Shown here: one piece after another, positions 1-5,288 of the stretch
How positions within the stretch are numbered: the stretch's first letter is position 1
Layout: every line of letters starts with the position of its first letter
From: a bacterium
Lineage (GTDB): Bacteria; Actinomycetota; Acidimicrobiia; UBA5794; ZC4RG35
DNA length: 5,288 bases
Direction of reading: 5' to 3'
Assembly (NCBI GenBank): GCA_028819835.1
Contig: JAPPKR010000281.1
Location: forward strand, 1-5,288
Notes under the pieces: model-generated
Told to the model about the DNA's origin: nothing
The model's database searches: none
Seen by the model: the letters and a program-made list of their open reading frames with translations, nothing else
Made by a program: the position numbers and the translations under genes

Positions 1-323
1 AGAACACGACGCTCTTCTCCGACGAACTGTTCGGTCCGGCGGTGGGGGTCGTCCCGGTCGACAGTGTCGAGGAAGCCATTTCCCTTTGCAACCGGACCTC
101 CTACGGTCTGGGAGCCGGAGTATTCACCAGGGATATAGCCACCGCTGTCCGCTTCGCCCGCGATGTGGACGCCGGAAACGTACATATCAACTGGGGTCCG
201 CTGTGGCGAGTCGATCCCATGCCTTACGGTGGATTGAAGGGGAGTGGGATCGGCAAGGAAGGGCCGAAGTACGCGATAGAGGAGATGACCGAGTCCAAAA
301 CGGTGGTGATACATACCGGTTAG
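1..323 (+). CDS. Aldehyde dehydrogenase, C-terminal 106 residues (5' end outside window)
   Basis: NAD(P)-dependent aldehyde dehydrogenase that would oxidise an aldehyde to its carboxylate in the cytoplasm. The open frame runs in from the window edge (first full codon at 3), so the catalytic Cys and most of the Rossmann domain lie upstream. Visible are the cofactor-binding Glu segment ELFGP (about residues 8-12 of the visible part), the usual SYGLGAGVFTRD stretch, the GNVHIN strand, and the C-terminal MPYGGLKGSGIGKEGPKYAI oligomerisation segment ending EEMTESKTVVIH. This ending is typical of the broad lactaldehyde/succinate-semialdehyde/phosphonoacetaldehyde-like group. It differs from CoA-acylating methylmalonate-semialdehyde dehydrogenases (MmsA/IolA), whose C-terminus I recall as quite different. 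The stop is 34 bases before the iolD-like gene on the same strand, which suggests one operon. The substrate cannot be deduced. Confidence 0.93.
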   Translation, partial: NTTLFSDELFGPAVGVVPVDSVEEAISLCNRTSYGLGAGVFTRDIATAVRFARDVDAGNVHINWGPLWRVDPMPYGGLKGSGIGKEGPKYAIEEMTESKTVVIHTG

Positions 324-337
324 GAACTTTCGAATCC

Positions 338-348
338 GGAGGAAAGGA
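338..348 (+). promoter_or_regulatory. Ribosome binding site of the iolD-like gene
   Basis: Purine run GGAGGAAAGGA. Its AAGGA part (344-348) ends 9 bases before the ATG at 358 and 12 before the in-frame ATG at 361, which favours 358 as the start. The GGAGG part alone would be 15 bases away. The two adjacent ATG codons differ by one Met, so the choice is of no functional weight. Confidence 0.7.
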
Positions 349-357
349 ACCAAGAAC

Positions 358-2274
358 ATGATGAACGGCAACCACACCGACAAGACGATCCGTCTCACCA
401 CCGCGCAGGCCATCGTCAAGTTCCTTCAGGCGCAATGGACCGAGTTCGACGGTCAGAGGGAGCGGCTCTTTGCGGGAGTGTTCGGGCTTTTCGGACACGG
501 TAATGTGGTCGGACTGGGACAAGCCCTGGAGGAGTACGGTCACGACCTTGCTTTCTATCAGGCCAAGAACGAACAGTCCGCTGTCCATCAGGCGATGGGT
601 TATGCAAAGGCCAAGAACCGGTTGTCGACCTTCGCATGCGCCGCCTCCACCGGCCCCGGTTCCACCAACATGGTGACCGGTGCAGCCACCGCCACAGCCA
701 ACCGGTTGCCGGTCCTGCTCTTCCCGGCCGACACCTTCGTCCGCCGCCGCCAAGGGCCGGTACTCCAGCAAATCGAAGACCTGATGGGCGGTGACATCAC
801 AGTCAATGACTCCTTCCGAGCGGTCTCCCGTTTCTTCGATCGCGTCAGCTATCCGGAGCACCTCCTCTCCGCCCTTCCGGAAGCCTGTCGGGTCCTCACC
901 GATCAGGCCGACACGGGCGCGGTGACAATTGCCTTCCATCAGGACACGGAGGGAGAAGCCTGGGACTTTCCCGCCCACTTCTTCTCCCCCCGGGTGTGGC
1001 ACATACCTCGTCGCCCTCCCGCCACAGACGAGATCGACCGTGCAGCGGCCTTGATCCGCGCCTCGCAAAGACCGTTCCTGATCGCGGGCGGGGGCGTCCG
1101 CTACTCGCGGGCGGGCGCCACGGTGGCCGCATTCTCGGAGCGCTTCGGCGTGCCGGTGGGCGAGACCTTCGCCGGTAAGGGAGCGGTTCCGGTCGGGTCC
1201 TACCACCTGGGCGCGGTGGGTGTGACGGGGACGGGCGCCGCCAACGCCATGGCCTCCAGGGCGGATTTGGTGATCTGTGTCGGCACCCGGCTGCAGGACT
1301 TCACCACCGCTTCCAACTCGCTGTTCCAGAACCGGAATGTTCGCTTCGTGTGTATCAATGTCGCGGGCCGCGATGCCTACAAGCTGGGAGCATCGCCGGT
1401 GGTAGCGGATGCCCGACTCTCGGTCGAGCGGTTGCACCAGGCTTTGGAAGCAGGGGGTTGGCAGGCGACCGAGGAGCACCGAACCCAAGCGTCTGCGGAA
1501 CGCCGTGCCTGGGCCGATCTGATAGATCGCCACCTGGAACGCCCTCCGGGCCAGATCGTGAGCCAGGGCGAGGTAATCCGCGCCCTGAACCGTCATGCCC
1601 GACCGGGAGATGTGGTGATGGCCGCGGCCGGATCTCCGCCGGCCGACGTTCACAATCTGTGGGATCACTCCAATGGCACGGAGGTGCACCTGGAGTTCGG
1701 TTATTCCTGTATGGGCCACGAGGTACCCGGAGCGATGGGCTACAAGATGGCGCGTCCCGGCGAGGCGGAGGTCTACGTGATCCAGGGTGAGGGCGGTTGG
1801 CTCCTTTCCAACCCGGAGATTGTCTCCGCCGTCCAGGAGGGGATCAAGGTGACGGTGATCCTGGTCACCAACGATGGCTACCAGTCGATCCGGAATCTCC
1901 AGGAAGGCACCACAGGTGTTCTGTTCGGTACAGAGTTGCGTTTCCGGGAGGGCGACACCGGCCGCCTCACCGGCGATGTGCTCCCCGTCGACTTTTTCCT
2001 CAACGCTCAAAGCCTGGGCTGTCGGGTATTCCTTGCCCCGGATATCCCCGAGTTCGAAGAGGCTCTTGCAGATGCTCGCCAAAGCAACCTCCCGGTGGTT
2101 ATTGTCTGTCCGGTGGAGCCCTACCGGATGCTCCCTGGAGGGGGTGCCTGGTGGGATGTGGGTATCGCCGAAGAGTCCGAAAAGGCCGAGATGCGCCTCA
2201 TCGCCGAGCTGCACATAAAGGGCCGCGAATCCCAGCGGTTCTACTATGCCGGGGCGGTGGAGCCCCGCGGATAG
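358..2274 (+). CDS. iolD: IolD-type thiamine-diphosphate-dependent 3D-(3,5/4)-trihydroxycyclohexane-1,2-dione hydrolase homologue
   Basis: In myo-inositol catabolism IolD (EC 3.7.1.22) hydrolytically opens the cyclic 1,2-dione to 5-deoxy-glucuronate, in the cytoplasm. The 638-residue product matches the length of Bacillus IolD (about 637) and follows it end to end from memory: IRLTTAQA at 11-18, LFGHGNVVGLGQALE at 44-58, YQAKNEQ with the probable catalytic Glu72, STGPG at 97-101, LFPADTF at 121-127, the central domain with GTRLQDF at 309-315, LEFGYSCMGHEVPG at 445-458, and WWDVGIAEESE at 598-608. The ThDP/Mg motif, normally GDG followed by Asn about 27 residues later, here reads GEG (477-479) with Asn505, so Glu478 replaces the metal-binding Asp. 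The following segment NDGYQSIRNLQ also differs from Bacillus DNSGFGCINNLQ. Family membership is very likely; the exact substrate is less sure. It probably shares a transcript with the aldehyde dehydrogenase. Confidence 0.88.
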   Translation: MMNGNHTDKTIRLTTAQAIVKFLQAQWTEFDGQRERLFAGVFGLFGHGNVVGLGQALEEYGHDLAFYQAKNEQSAVHQAMGYAKAKNRLSTFACAASTGPGSTNMVTGAATATANRLPVLLFPADTFVRRRQGPVLQQIEDLMGGDITVNDSFRAVSRFFDRVSYPEHLLSALPEACRVLTDQADTGAVTIAFHQDTEGEAWDFPAHFFSPRVWHIPRRPPATDEIDRAAALIRASQRPFLIAGGGVRYSRAGATVAAFSERFGVPVGETFAGKGAVPVGSYHLGAVGVTGTGAANAMASRADLVICVGTRLQDFTTASNSLFQNRNVRFVCINVAGRDAYKLGASPVVADARLSVERLHQALEAGGWQATEEHRTQASAERRAWADLIDRHLERPPGQIVSQGEVIRALNRHARPGDVVMAAAGSPPADVHNLWDHSNGTEVHLEFGYSCMGHEVPGAMGYKMARPGEAEVYVIQGEGGWLLSNPEIVSAVQEGIKVTVILVTNDGYQSIRNLQEGTTGVLFGTELRFREGDTGRLTGDVLPVDFFLNAQSLGCRVFLAPDIPEFEEALADARQSNLPVVIVCPVEPYRMLPGGGAWWDVGIAEESEKAEMRLIAELHIKGRESQRFYYAGAVEPRG

Positions 2275-2281
2275 AACGCGG
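2251..2281 (+). other. Two overlapping, mutually exclusive hairpins across the iolD stop codon
   Basis: GGGGC (2251-2255) can pair with GCCCC (2262-2266) over a 6-base loop. CCGCG (2265-2269) can pair with CGCGG (2277-2281) over a 7-base loop that contains the stop codon. The arms share 2265-2266, so both cannot form fully. The downstream TTCCTCCCC is a poor T-tract, so this is at best a weak terminator or attenuator before the regulator gene and could be chance in GC-rich DNA. Confidence 0.25.
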
Positions 2282-2337
2282 TTCCTCCCCTATAGCATTA
2301 CATTCTCGAAGGCCGCGATCGCAAAGAAAGGACTCCG

Positions 2338-3048
2338 ATGTCGAGGCTGAGCAGAGACGCCATGCGCGTCCTAATGGGAGACATCATCTCGGGTCGGTAC
2401 TCAGAGGGTGCCCGCCTCCCCAAGGAAAGCGACCTGACGGAGCGTTTCGGGGCTAGTCGGGGCACCATCCGGGAGTCGGTCCGCGCCCTTGAGGAGCGAG
2501 GACTGGTGAAAGTCACCCACGGAGTCGGAGCAGTGGTGCAACCCTCAGATCGCTGGAACATTCTCGACGCGGATGTCCTGGACATCACCCTGGCCACCGC
2601 TCGCCGCAACGACGTGCTGAACGCTTTTCTCGAAGCGCGGCGGATCCTGGAAGTGGAAGCCGTGGCACTGGCCGCCCAGCGGGCTTCGGAAGAGGACCTG
2701 CAAACCATCGAGGAGACGTTCGAGCGTTTGAAGATGGCCGCCGAAGCCGCGGTGACCAACCCCTTGGAGGAGGCGAACTATCTGAAGACAGACGCCGAGT
2801 TCCATTCGGCGATCTTCAGGGCTGCGGGGAACATCATCCTCGCCAAGATGGTCGAGCCCCTGCAAAAGGCGCTTCAGACCGCCATGCGACCTCTGGCTCG
2901 CCCCCACAACCGCATTACCCGAAGCCTCCCGGAGCATGAACGCATCATGAAGACCGTCACCAACCGTGATGAGGAGGGTGCCCGGGCAGCTATGGCAGAG
3001 CATCTGGCCACTTCCCTTGTCTATTTGGAGTCCATCCGAGCTGAATAA
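2338..3048 (+). CDS. GntR-family transcriptional regulator, FadR subfamily (FCD domain)
   Basis: Cytoplasmic one-component DNA-binding regulator of 236 residues, the usual length for FadR-type GntR proteins. The N-terminal winged helix-turn-helix spans about 5-67, with the signature LPKESDLTERFGASRGTIRE (27-46) and LEERGLVKV ending in the wing; Arg41 and Arg45 sit where operator-contacting arginines lie in this family. The segment WNILDADVLDITL (73-85) resembles linkers in sugar-acid regulators such as DgoR. The all-helical FCD ligand domain follows, with the expected metal-site residues Asp152, His156, His200 and His222 and the AAGN motif at 162-165. Such regulators usually repress neighbouring catabolic genes and respond to a carboxylate or sugar-acid intermediate. 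Here that would be the cluster itself, by inference. The ATG at 2338 is supported by AAAGGA at 2327-2332, 5 bases upstream. I found no convincing TNGTNNNACNA operator in the flanking gaps. Confidence 0.92.
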   Translation: MSRLSRDAMRVLMGDIISGRYSEGARLPKESDLTERFGASRGTIRESVRALEERGLVKVTHGVGAVVQPSDRWNILDADVLDITLATARRNDVLNAFLEARRILEVEAVALAAQRASEEDLQTIEETFERLKMAAEAAVTNPLEEANYLKTDAEFHSAIFRAAGNIILAKMVEPLQKALQTAMRPLARPHNRITRSLPEHERIMKTVTNRDEEGARAAMAEHLATSLVYLESIRAE

Positions 3049-3066
3049 AGGGCAGTTGTCCGGTAA

Positions 3067-3072
3067 TATAAT
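3067..3072 (+). promoter_or_regulatory. Perfect TATAAT -10 box for a probable leaderless mRNA
   Basis: TATAAT ends 6 bases before the ATG at 3079, so initiation at the normal 7-base distance would fall on the A of the start codon itself. No Shine-Dalgarno-like run precedes this ATG within about 20 bases (the nearest is the AAAGGG overlapping the regulator's stop, some 26 bases away). No good TTGACA-like -35 box is seen at 16-18 bases, which is common for leaderless actinobacterial promoters. Together this supports an independent promoter inside the 30-base gap. Confidence 0.6.
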
Positions 3073-3078
3073 CTCTTC

Positions 3079-3879
3079 ATGGGCATACCCAGTCATGCAG
3101 GAAAAGCCGCTTTCGTGACGGGGGCCAGCAAGGGGATAGGACAACGACTCGCCGTCGGCTTGGCCCAGCACGGAGCCTCGGTAGCGGTTGGATACCACAA
3201 TGACGCGCAGGGTGCGGCCGAAACCGTGGAGTCGATAGGCCGGGACGGCGGCGCGGCGCATGCCGTGCGACTGGATCTGGCCAGTCTCGACAACAGCCTG
3301 GCCGCGGTGGATGAGGTCGCAGAACTTTTCGGGAGGCTCGACATATTGGTGAACAATGCCGCCCGTACCAGGTTCGGGCCCATTCACGAAACCACCGAGG
3401 TGGACTTCGACGATGTGGTCAACACCGTGCTCAAGGGCCCCTTTTTCCTGTCGCTGAGGGCATCGGAGATCATGAACGCCAACGGAGGGGGCGCAATAGT
3501 GAACATCTCCAGCATTGCGGTGGAAGGCATCATGCCTTTCCACGGCGCATACACCATGGCGAAAGGCGGCTTGGAGTCCATGACCAGGCAGATGGCTCTG
3601 GACTTGGCGCCCAGCGTCAGGGTAAACGCCGTGGCGCCCGGCGCCACTCTTACCGCCCGCAACCTCCGTTACAGCGAGGGCTACAGCGACGACTGGTCCA
3701 GGGTCACGCCGCTCGGCCGGGTGATGATGCCCGGTGACTATGTGGGGATAGTGAGCTTCTTGACCAGCGACGCCGCCGAAATGATTACCGGCCAGATCAT
3801 CTACGTGGATGGTGGCTGGTCCCTGCTCGGCTTGGGACCGGACATGGACGCTTTCGATTTCTCATCGGACAAGCCCTGA
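3079..3879 (+). CDS. Classical short-chain dehydrogenase/reductase (SDR)
   Basis: Cytoplasmic NAD(P)-dependent oxidoreductase that interconverts an alcohol and a ketone; the substrate is unknown. The 266-residue product shows the complete classical SDR set: cofactor loop TGASKGIG at 14-21, acidic site DLA at 66-68, NNAA at 92-95, structural and catalytic Asn115, Ser145, and Tyr158/Lys162 in YTMAK, then VNAVAPGAT (182-190) and the C-terminal GQIIYVDGGWSL (238-249). The end of the second strand reads VGYHND without a clear Asp, which leans to NADP(H) but does not decide it. A roughly 17-residue tail after YVDGGWSL is longer than usual. The gene lies 30 bases after the GntR gene and is expected to be transcribed at least partly from its own leaderless promoter. 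In a cyclitol pathway it could oxidise a ring hydroxyl or reduce a ketone product; this is inference. Confidence 0.93.
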   Translation: MGIPSHAGKAAFVTGASKGIGQRLAVGLAQHGASVAVGYHNDAQGAAETVESIGRDGGAAHAVRLDLASLDNSLAAVDEVAELFGRLDILVNNAARTRFGPIHETTEVDFDDVVNTVLKGPFFLSLRASEIMNANGGGAIVNISSIAVEGIMPFHGAYTMAKGGLESMTRQMALDLAPSVRVNAVAPGATLTARNLRYSEGYSDDWSRVTPLGRVMMPGDYVGIVSFLTSDAAEMITGQIIYVDGGWSLLGLGPDMDAFDFSSDKP

Positions 3880-3951
3880 TCAACAGCGAATCGTGATCTG
3901 TTCCGGGGTGCGGGACTGCGGACAAACCGAGCGGGAGTCAAACGACACCAG

Positions 3952-3957
3952 AAGGGA
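3952..3957 (+). promoter_or_regulatory. Ribosome binding site that sets the start of the ABM-fold gene
   Basis: AAGGGA ends directly against the upstream ATG at 3958 (no spacer) but lies 6 bases before the in-frame ATG at 3964. The spacing therefore favours 3964 as the real start, which removes Met-Thr from the longer reading. Confidence 0.65.
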
Positions 3958-3963
3958 ATGACA

Positions 3964-4284
3964 ATGAAGGAAATCGGCTATTACGTAGAGTTGGACATCG
4001 ATCCCGCCCAGCGGGAAGAATTCCATGTCAACATGCTGAACCACTCGGCGGCCACCCTCGATGGTGAGGAGGGATGCTTGGTCTTCGATGTGTTCGTGGA
4101 CGCCCGCAACCCCAATCGCTACGCCCTCTTCGAACTCTACGCCGACGAGGCGGCAGTGGATGAGCACCGCTTCTCGAAGCAACTCGCCAAGCACCGCGCG
4201 GAGGTGGACCCCGCCATCCTCACCAGGGTCATCTGGGTGGTTAGCGGTCAGGTGGACGAGAGCAACTTCCGCGGCACCGAGTAG
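3964..4284 (+). CDS. ABM-fold small protein, LsrG/YgiN-like (putative quinol monooxygenase or isomerase)
   Basis: Small cytoplasmic protein of 106 residues with the pattern of the antibiotic biosynthesis monooxygenase (dimeric alpha-beta barrel) family. Recognisable points are the first strand GYYVELDI (5-12), Asn26-His27, EEG at 35-37 followed by the FDV strand (41-43), RYALFELYADEAAVDEH (52-68) with Glu57 and His68, and His77 in the last helix. The NH...EEG...FDV spacing resembles, from memory, E. coli LsrG, which isomerises a phosphorylated diketone of AI-2 breakdown. Other members are cofactor-free quinol oxygenases such as YgiN. The gene follows the SDR by 84 bases and is the last plus-strand gene, ending 2 bases before a hairpin with a T-run. 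A role on a reactive enol or diketone intermediate is plausible but not shown. An upstream in-frame ATG at 3958 is an alternative start. Confidence 0.82.
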   Translation: MKEIGYYVELDIDPAQREEFHVNMLNHSAATLDGEEGCLVFDVFVDARNPNRYALFELYADEAAVDEHRFSKQLAKHRAEVDPAILTRVIWVVSGQVDESNFRGTE

Positions 4285-4286
4285 GC

Positions 4287-4304
4287 GGAGTCCCGACTCC
4301 TTTT
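4287..4304 (+). terminator. Probable intrinsic terminator of the plus-strand genes
   Basis: GGAGT (4287-4291) pairs with ACTCC (4296-4300) around the loop CCCG, followed at once by TTTT (4301-4304). It begins 2 bases after the stop of the ABM-fold gene and lies in the convergent gap. The stem is short and the T-run is only four bases, so termination may be partial. No equally good hairpin was seen for the minus-strand transcript. Confidence 0.5.
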
Positions 4305-4367
4305 CCACCGAGGCCAGGAATCGAGAGGGCCTGAAGAACCTTCCGCGATGTTCGTCCGGCGCCCTGT

Positions 4368-4748
4368 TCAGTTGGGCGGTTGGTTCAACTCGATGATGTT
4401 CCCATCCGGGTCGCTGAGAAACGCCTGACGTCCGGCCGCAGGTACATGTGCCGATCGCTTTACAGCCACTCCACGCTCCTCGAGCACGTCCAGGAGGCTC
4501 TCCAGGTCCTCCACTTCCAGGGCAAAATGATTGTTTGGGTTCGGACCGAGAATGGCAACCTTACCGATGTGAATCGCCTTTTCGGGTCCGGCGCCCACCC
4601 ACACCCCGGGCGTCTCGAACGCCGGCCGGTGGAGTTCCGGGAGGCCGAGCTTGTCTAAGTAGAACTCCCGGGACCTCTCCAGGTCGGTCGACGGAAGATT
4701 CACATGTTGAAGACCCCTGAGGTGCCCGAACAGACCGATGTCACTCAT
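4368..4748 (-). CDS. VOC superfamily protein (glyoxalase/dioxygenase fold)
   Basis: Single-unit vicinal oxygen chelate protein of 126 residues, about the normal size for a protein with two beta-alpha-beta-beta-beta modules. The first module opens GLQHVNLPSTDLERSREFY (12-30), typical of the fold, with His15 as probable metal ligand. The second opens NNHFALEVEDLESLLDVL (72-89) with His74, and the last strand DPDGNIIELNQ (113-123) supplies Glu120. His60 is a possible fourth ligand. Family members isomerise, epimerise or oxidatively cleave small metabolites at a divalent metal; the substrate cannot be told. The start overlaps the stop of the upstream oxidoreductase as ATGA, and GGAAGG (complement of 4759-4764) lies 10 bases before the ATG, so the two are very probably translated from one mRNA. 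It converges with the plus-strand cluster. Confidence 0.9.
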   Translation of the reverse strand: MSDIGLFGHLRGLQHVNLPSTDLERSREFYLDKLGLPELHRPAFETPGVWVGAGPEKAIHIGKVAILGPNPNNHFALEVEDLESLLDVLEERGVAVKRSAHVPAAGRQAFLSDPDGNIIELNQPPN

Positions 4749-5288
4749 ATCGTCACTACCTTCCGACGGTCGGCGGACTCGATCAGAGCGCGGATAGTGG
4801 CCATGTTCACCGCGCTCTCCTCGAGTGGGAAGACCTCCGGCTCGTGGTCAAGGATCATTCTCTCCATCGCCTTAACCTCTTCGAAGTAGGCGTTCGTGCC
4901 CTCGAAGGTGTGGAAGCTCGTAATCTGATCATCAGCTTCGTCACCGAAGGCTCGGTTGTCATCTCCCGACTTCGAAAGAGGGGCCACTTCAGAGGCCTGC
5001 GTTACCACCTCAACCGTGGAAGCCAACTCCACTTGGCTGAGCCACGGGTAGGAGACGCGGACGCGTCCCCGCGAACCGACGAACTCTCCAGACCAGGATG
5101 CCACCGCCTCCATGCTGGTCACGAACTGGCCCACCACGCCTCCCTCATAGAGTATCTGGGCGCCGAAGGTCATGTCCACCGGTTGGCCTGCTCTGCGAAT
5201 AAACCCCTCGACCTCGATCGGTCGCCTCTGCAACACGGCCTGGAACAGGGTGACCGGATAGCAGCCCAGGTCCCACACCGAACCCCCG
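4745..5288 (-). CDS. Gfo/Idh/MocA-family oxidoreductase, C-terminal 180 residues (5' end outside window)
   Basis: NAD(P)-dependent sugar or cyclitol dehydrogenase family. The frame stays open to the window edge (last full codon 5287-5285), so the N-terminal Rossmann domain is missing; the GTG at 5278 is internal, since GGS in frame before it continues the family motif. The visible part starts with the active-site segment GGSVWDLGCYPV (Asp6 and Tyr10 of the visible part), followed by the beta-sheet substrate domain and the closing ESAVNMATIRALIESADRR helix. A Tyr four residues after the Asp resembles glucose-fructose oxidoreductase, xylose dehydrogenase and dihydrodiol dehydrogenase types. Inositol 2-dehydrogenase IolG has Asp-x-x-x-His there. 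So it probably acts on a sugar or diol, but this is inference. Its stop TGA overlaps the VOC gene start by four bases. Confidence 0.92.
   Translation of the reverse strand, partial: GGSVWDLGCYPVTLFQAVLQRRPIEVEGFIRRAGQPVDMTFGAQILYEGGVVGQFVTSMEAVASWSGEFVGSRGRVRVSYPWLSQVELASTVEVVTQASEVAPLSKSGDDNRAFGDEADDQITSFHTFEGTNAYFEEVKAMERMILDHEPEVFPLEESAVNMATIRALIESADRRKVVTI

Noticed and set aside
187..2214. Open frame of 675 codons on the minus strand opposite the iolD-like gene
   Set aside because: It is exactly in codon register with the sense gene, so it is open simply because the sense gene uses no TTA, CTA or TCA codons there. Its translation has no recognisable domain, while the sense protein aligns throughout with IolD.
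1350..2456. Plus-strand open frames in other registers inside iolD, including 1797-2456
   Set aside because: They overlap the well-conserved ThDP-binding domain and the GntR start, and give Arg/Pro/Gly-rich sequence typical of shifted GC-rich genes.
3056..3066. TTGTCCGGTAA as a GntR-type operator next to the SDR promoter
   Set aside because: Only the left half fits TNGTNNNACNA; the right half lacks the AC pair, so it is not a credible palindrome.
2545..3543. Open frame of 332 codons on the minus strand across the GntR and SDR genes
   Set aside because: It spans two unrelated real genes in codon register and their intergenic promoter gap; its protein is not recognisable. A codon-bias shadow.
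4333..4343. GAAG/CTTC hairpin as terminator of the minus-strand VOC gene
   Set aside because: The stem is four pairs with a three-base loop and no T-run follows on the minus strand.
5276..5278. GTG as start of the minus-strand oxidoreductase
   Set aside because: The frame is open upstream to the window edge and the preceding codons (Gly-Gly-Ser) continue the family motif, so this GTG is an internal Val.

Overview
The window is a GC-rich bacterial segment (about 60% G+C by eye) carrying seven protein genes and almost no spare DNA. It reads as part of a catabolic cluster for a cyclitol or sugar-derived compound. The taxon cannot be fixed from sequence alone. High G+C, absence of TTA, CTA and TCA codons through nearly all of the iolD gene, and a perfect TATAAT box placed exactly for a leaderless mRNA fit an actinobacterium-like organism best, but this is inference.

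Layout, plus strand: the last 106 codons of an aldehyde dehydrogenase (1-323); a full-length IolD-type thiamine-diphosphate hydrolase (358-2274); a FadR-type GntR regulator with an FCD ligand domain (2338-3048); a classical short-chain dehydrogenase/reductase that appears to start its own leaderless transcript (3079-3879); and a small LsrG/YgiN-like ABM-fold protein (3964-4284), closed by a short hairpin plus T-run at 4287-4304. Minus strand, converging on these: a partial Gfo/Idh/MocA oxidoreductase (4745 to beyond 5288) whose stop overlaps the start of a VOC-family metalloprotein (4368-4748) as ATGA. No intergenic gap exceeds 90 bases, and no RNA genes, mobile elements or CRISPR arrays were seen.

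How they may work together: IolD opens a cyclic 1,2-diketone ring in myo-inositol breakdown. Here it sits next to two NAD(P)-dependent oxidoreductases, an aldehyde dehydrogenase that is not of the MmsA/IolA type, and two small proteins of families that often handle reactive enols, diketones or quinols. No iolB, iolC, iolE, iolA or IolG-like dehydrogenase is visible. The IolD homologue also has Glu in place of the usual Mg-binding Asp and a changed active-site segment. The most interesting reading is a variant or undescribed cyclitol or diketone pathway controlled by the local GntR regulator. This is an inference from gene content and needs the flanking genes.
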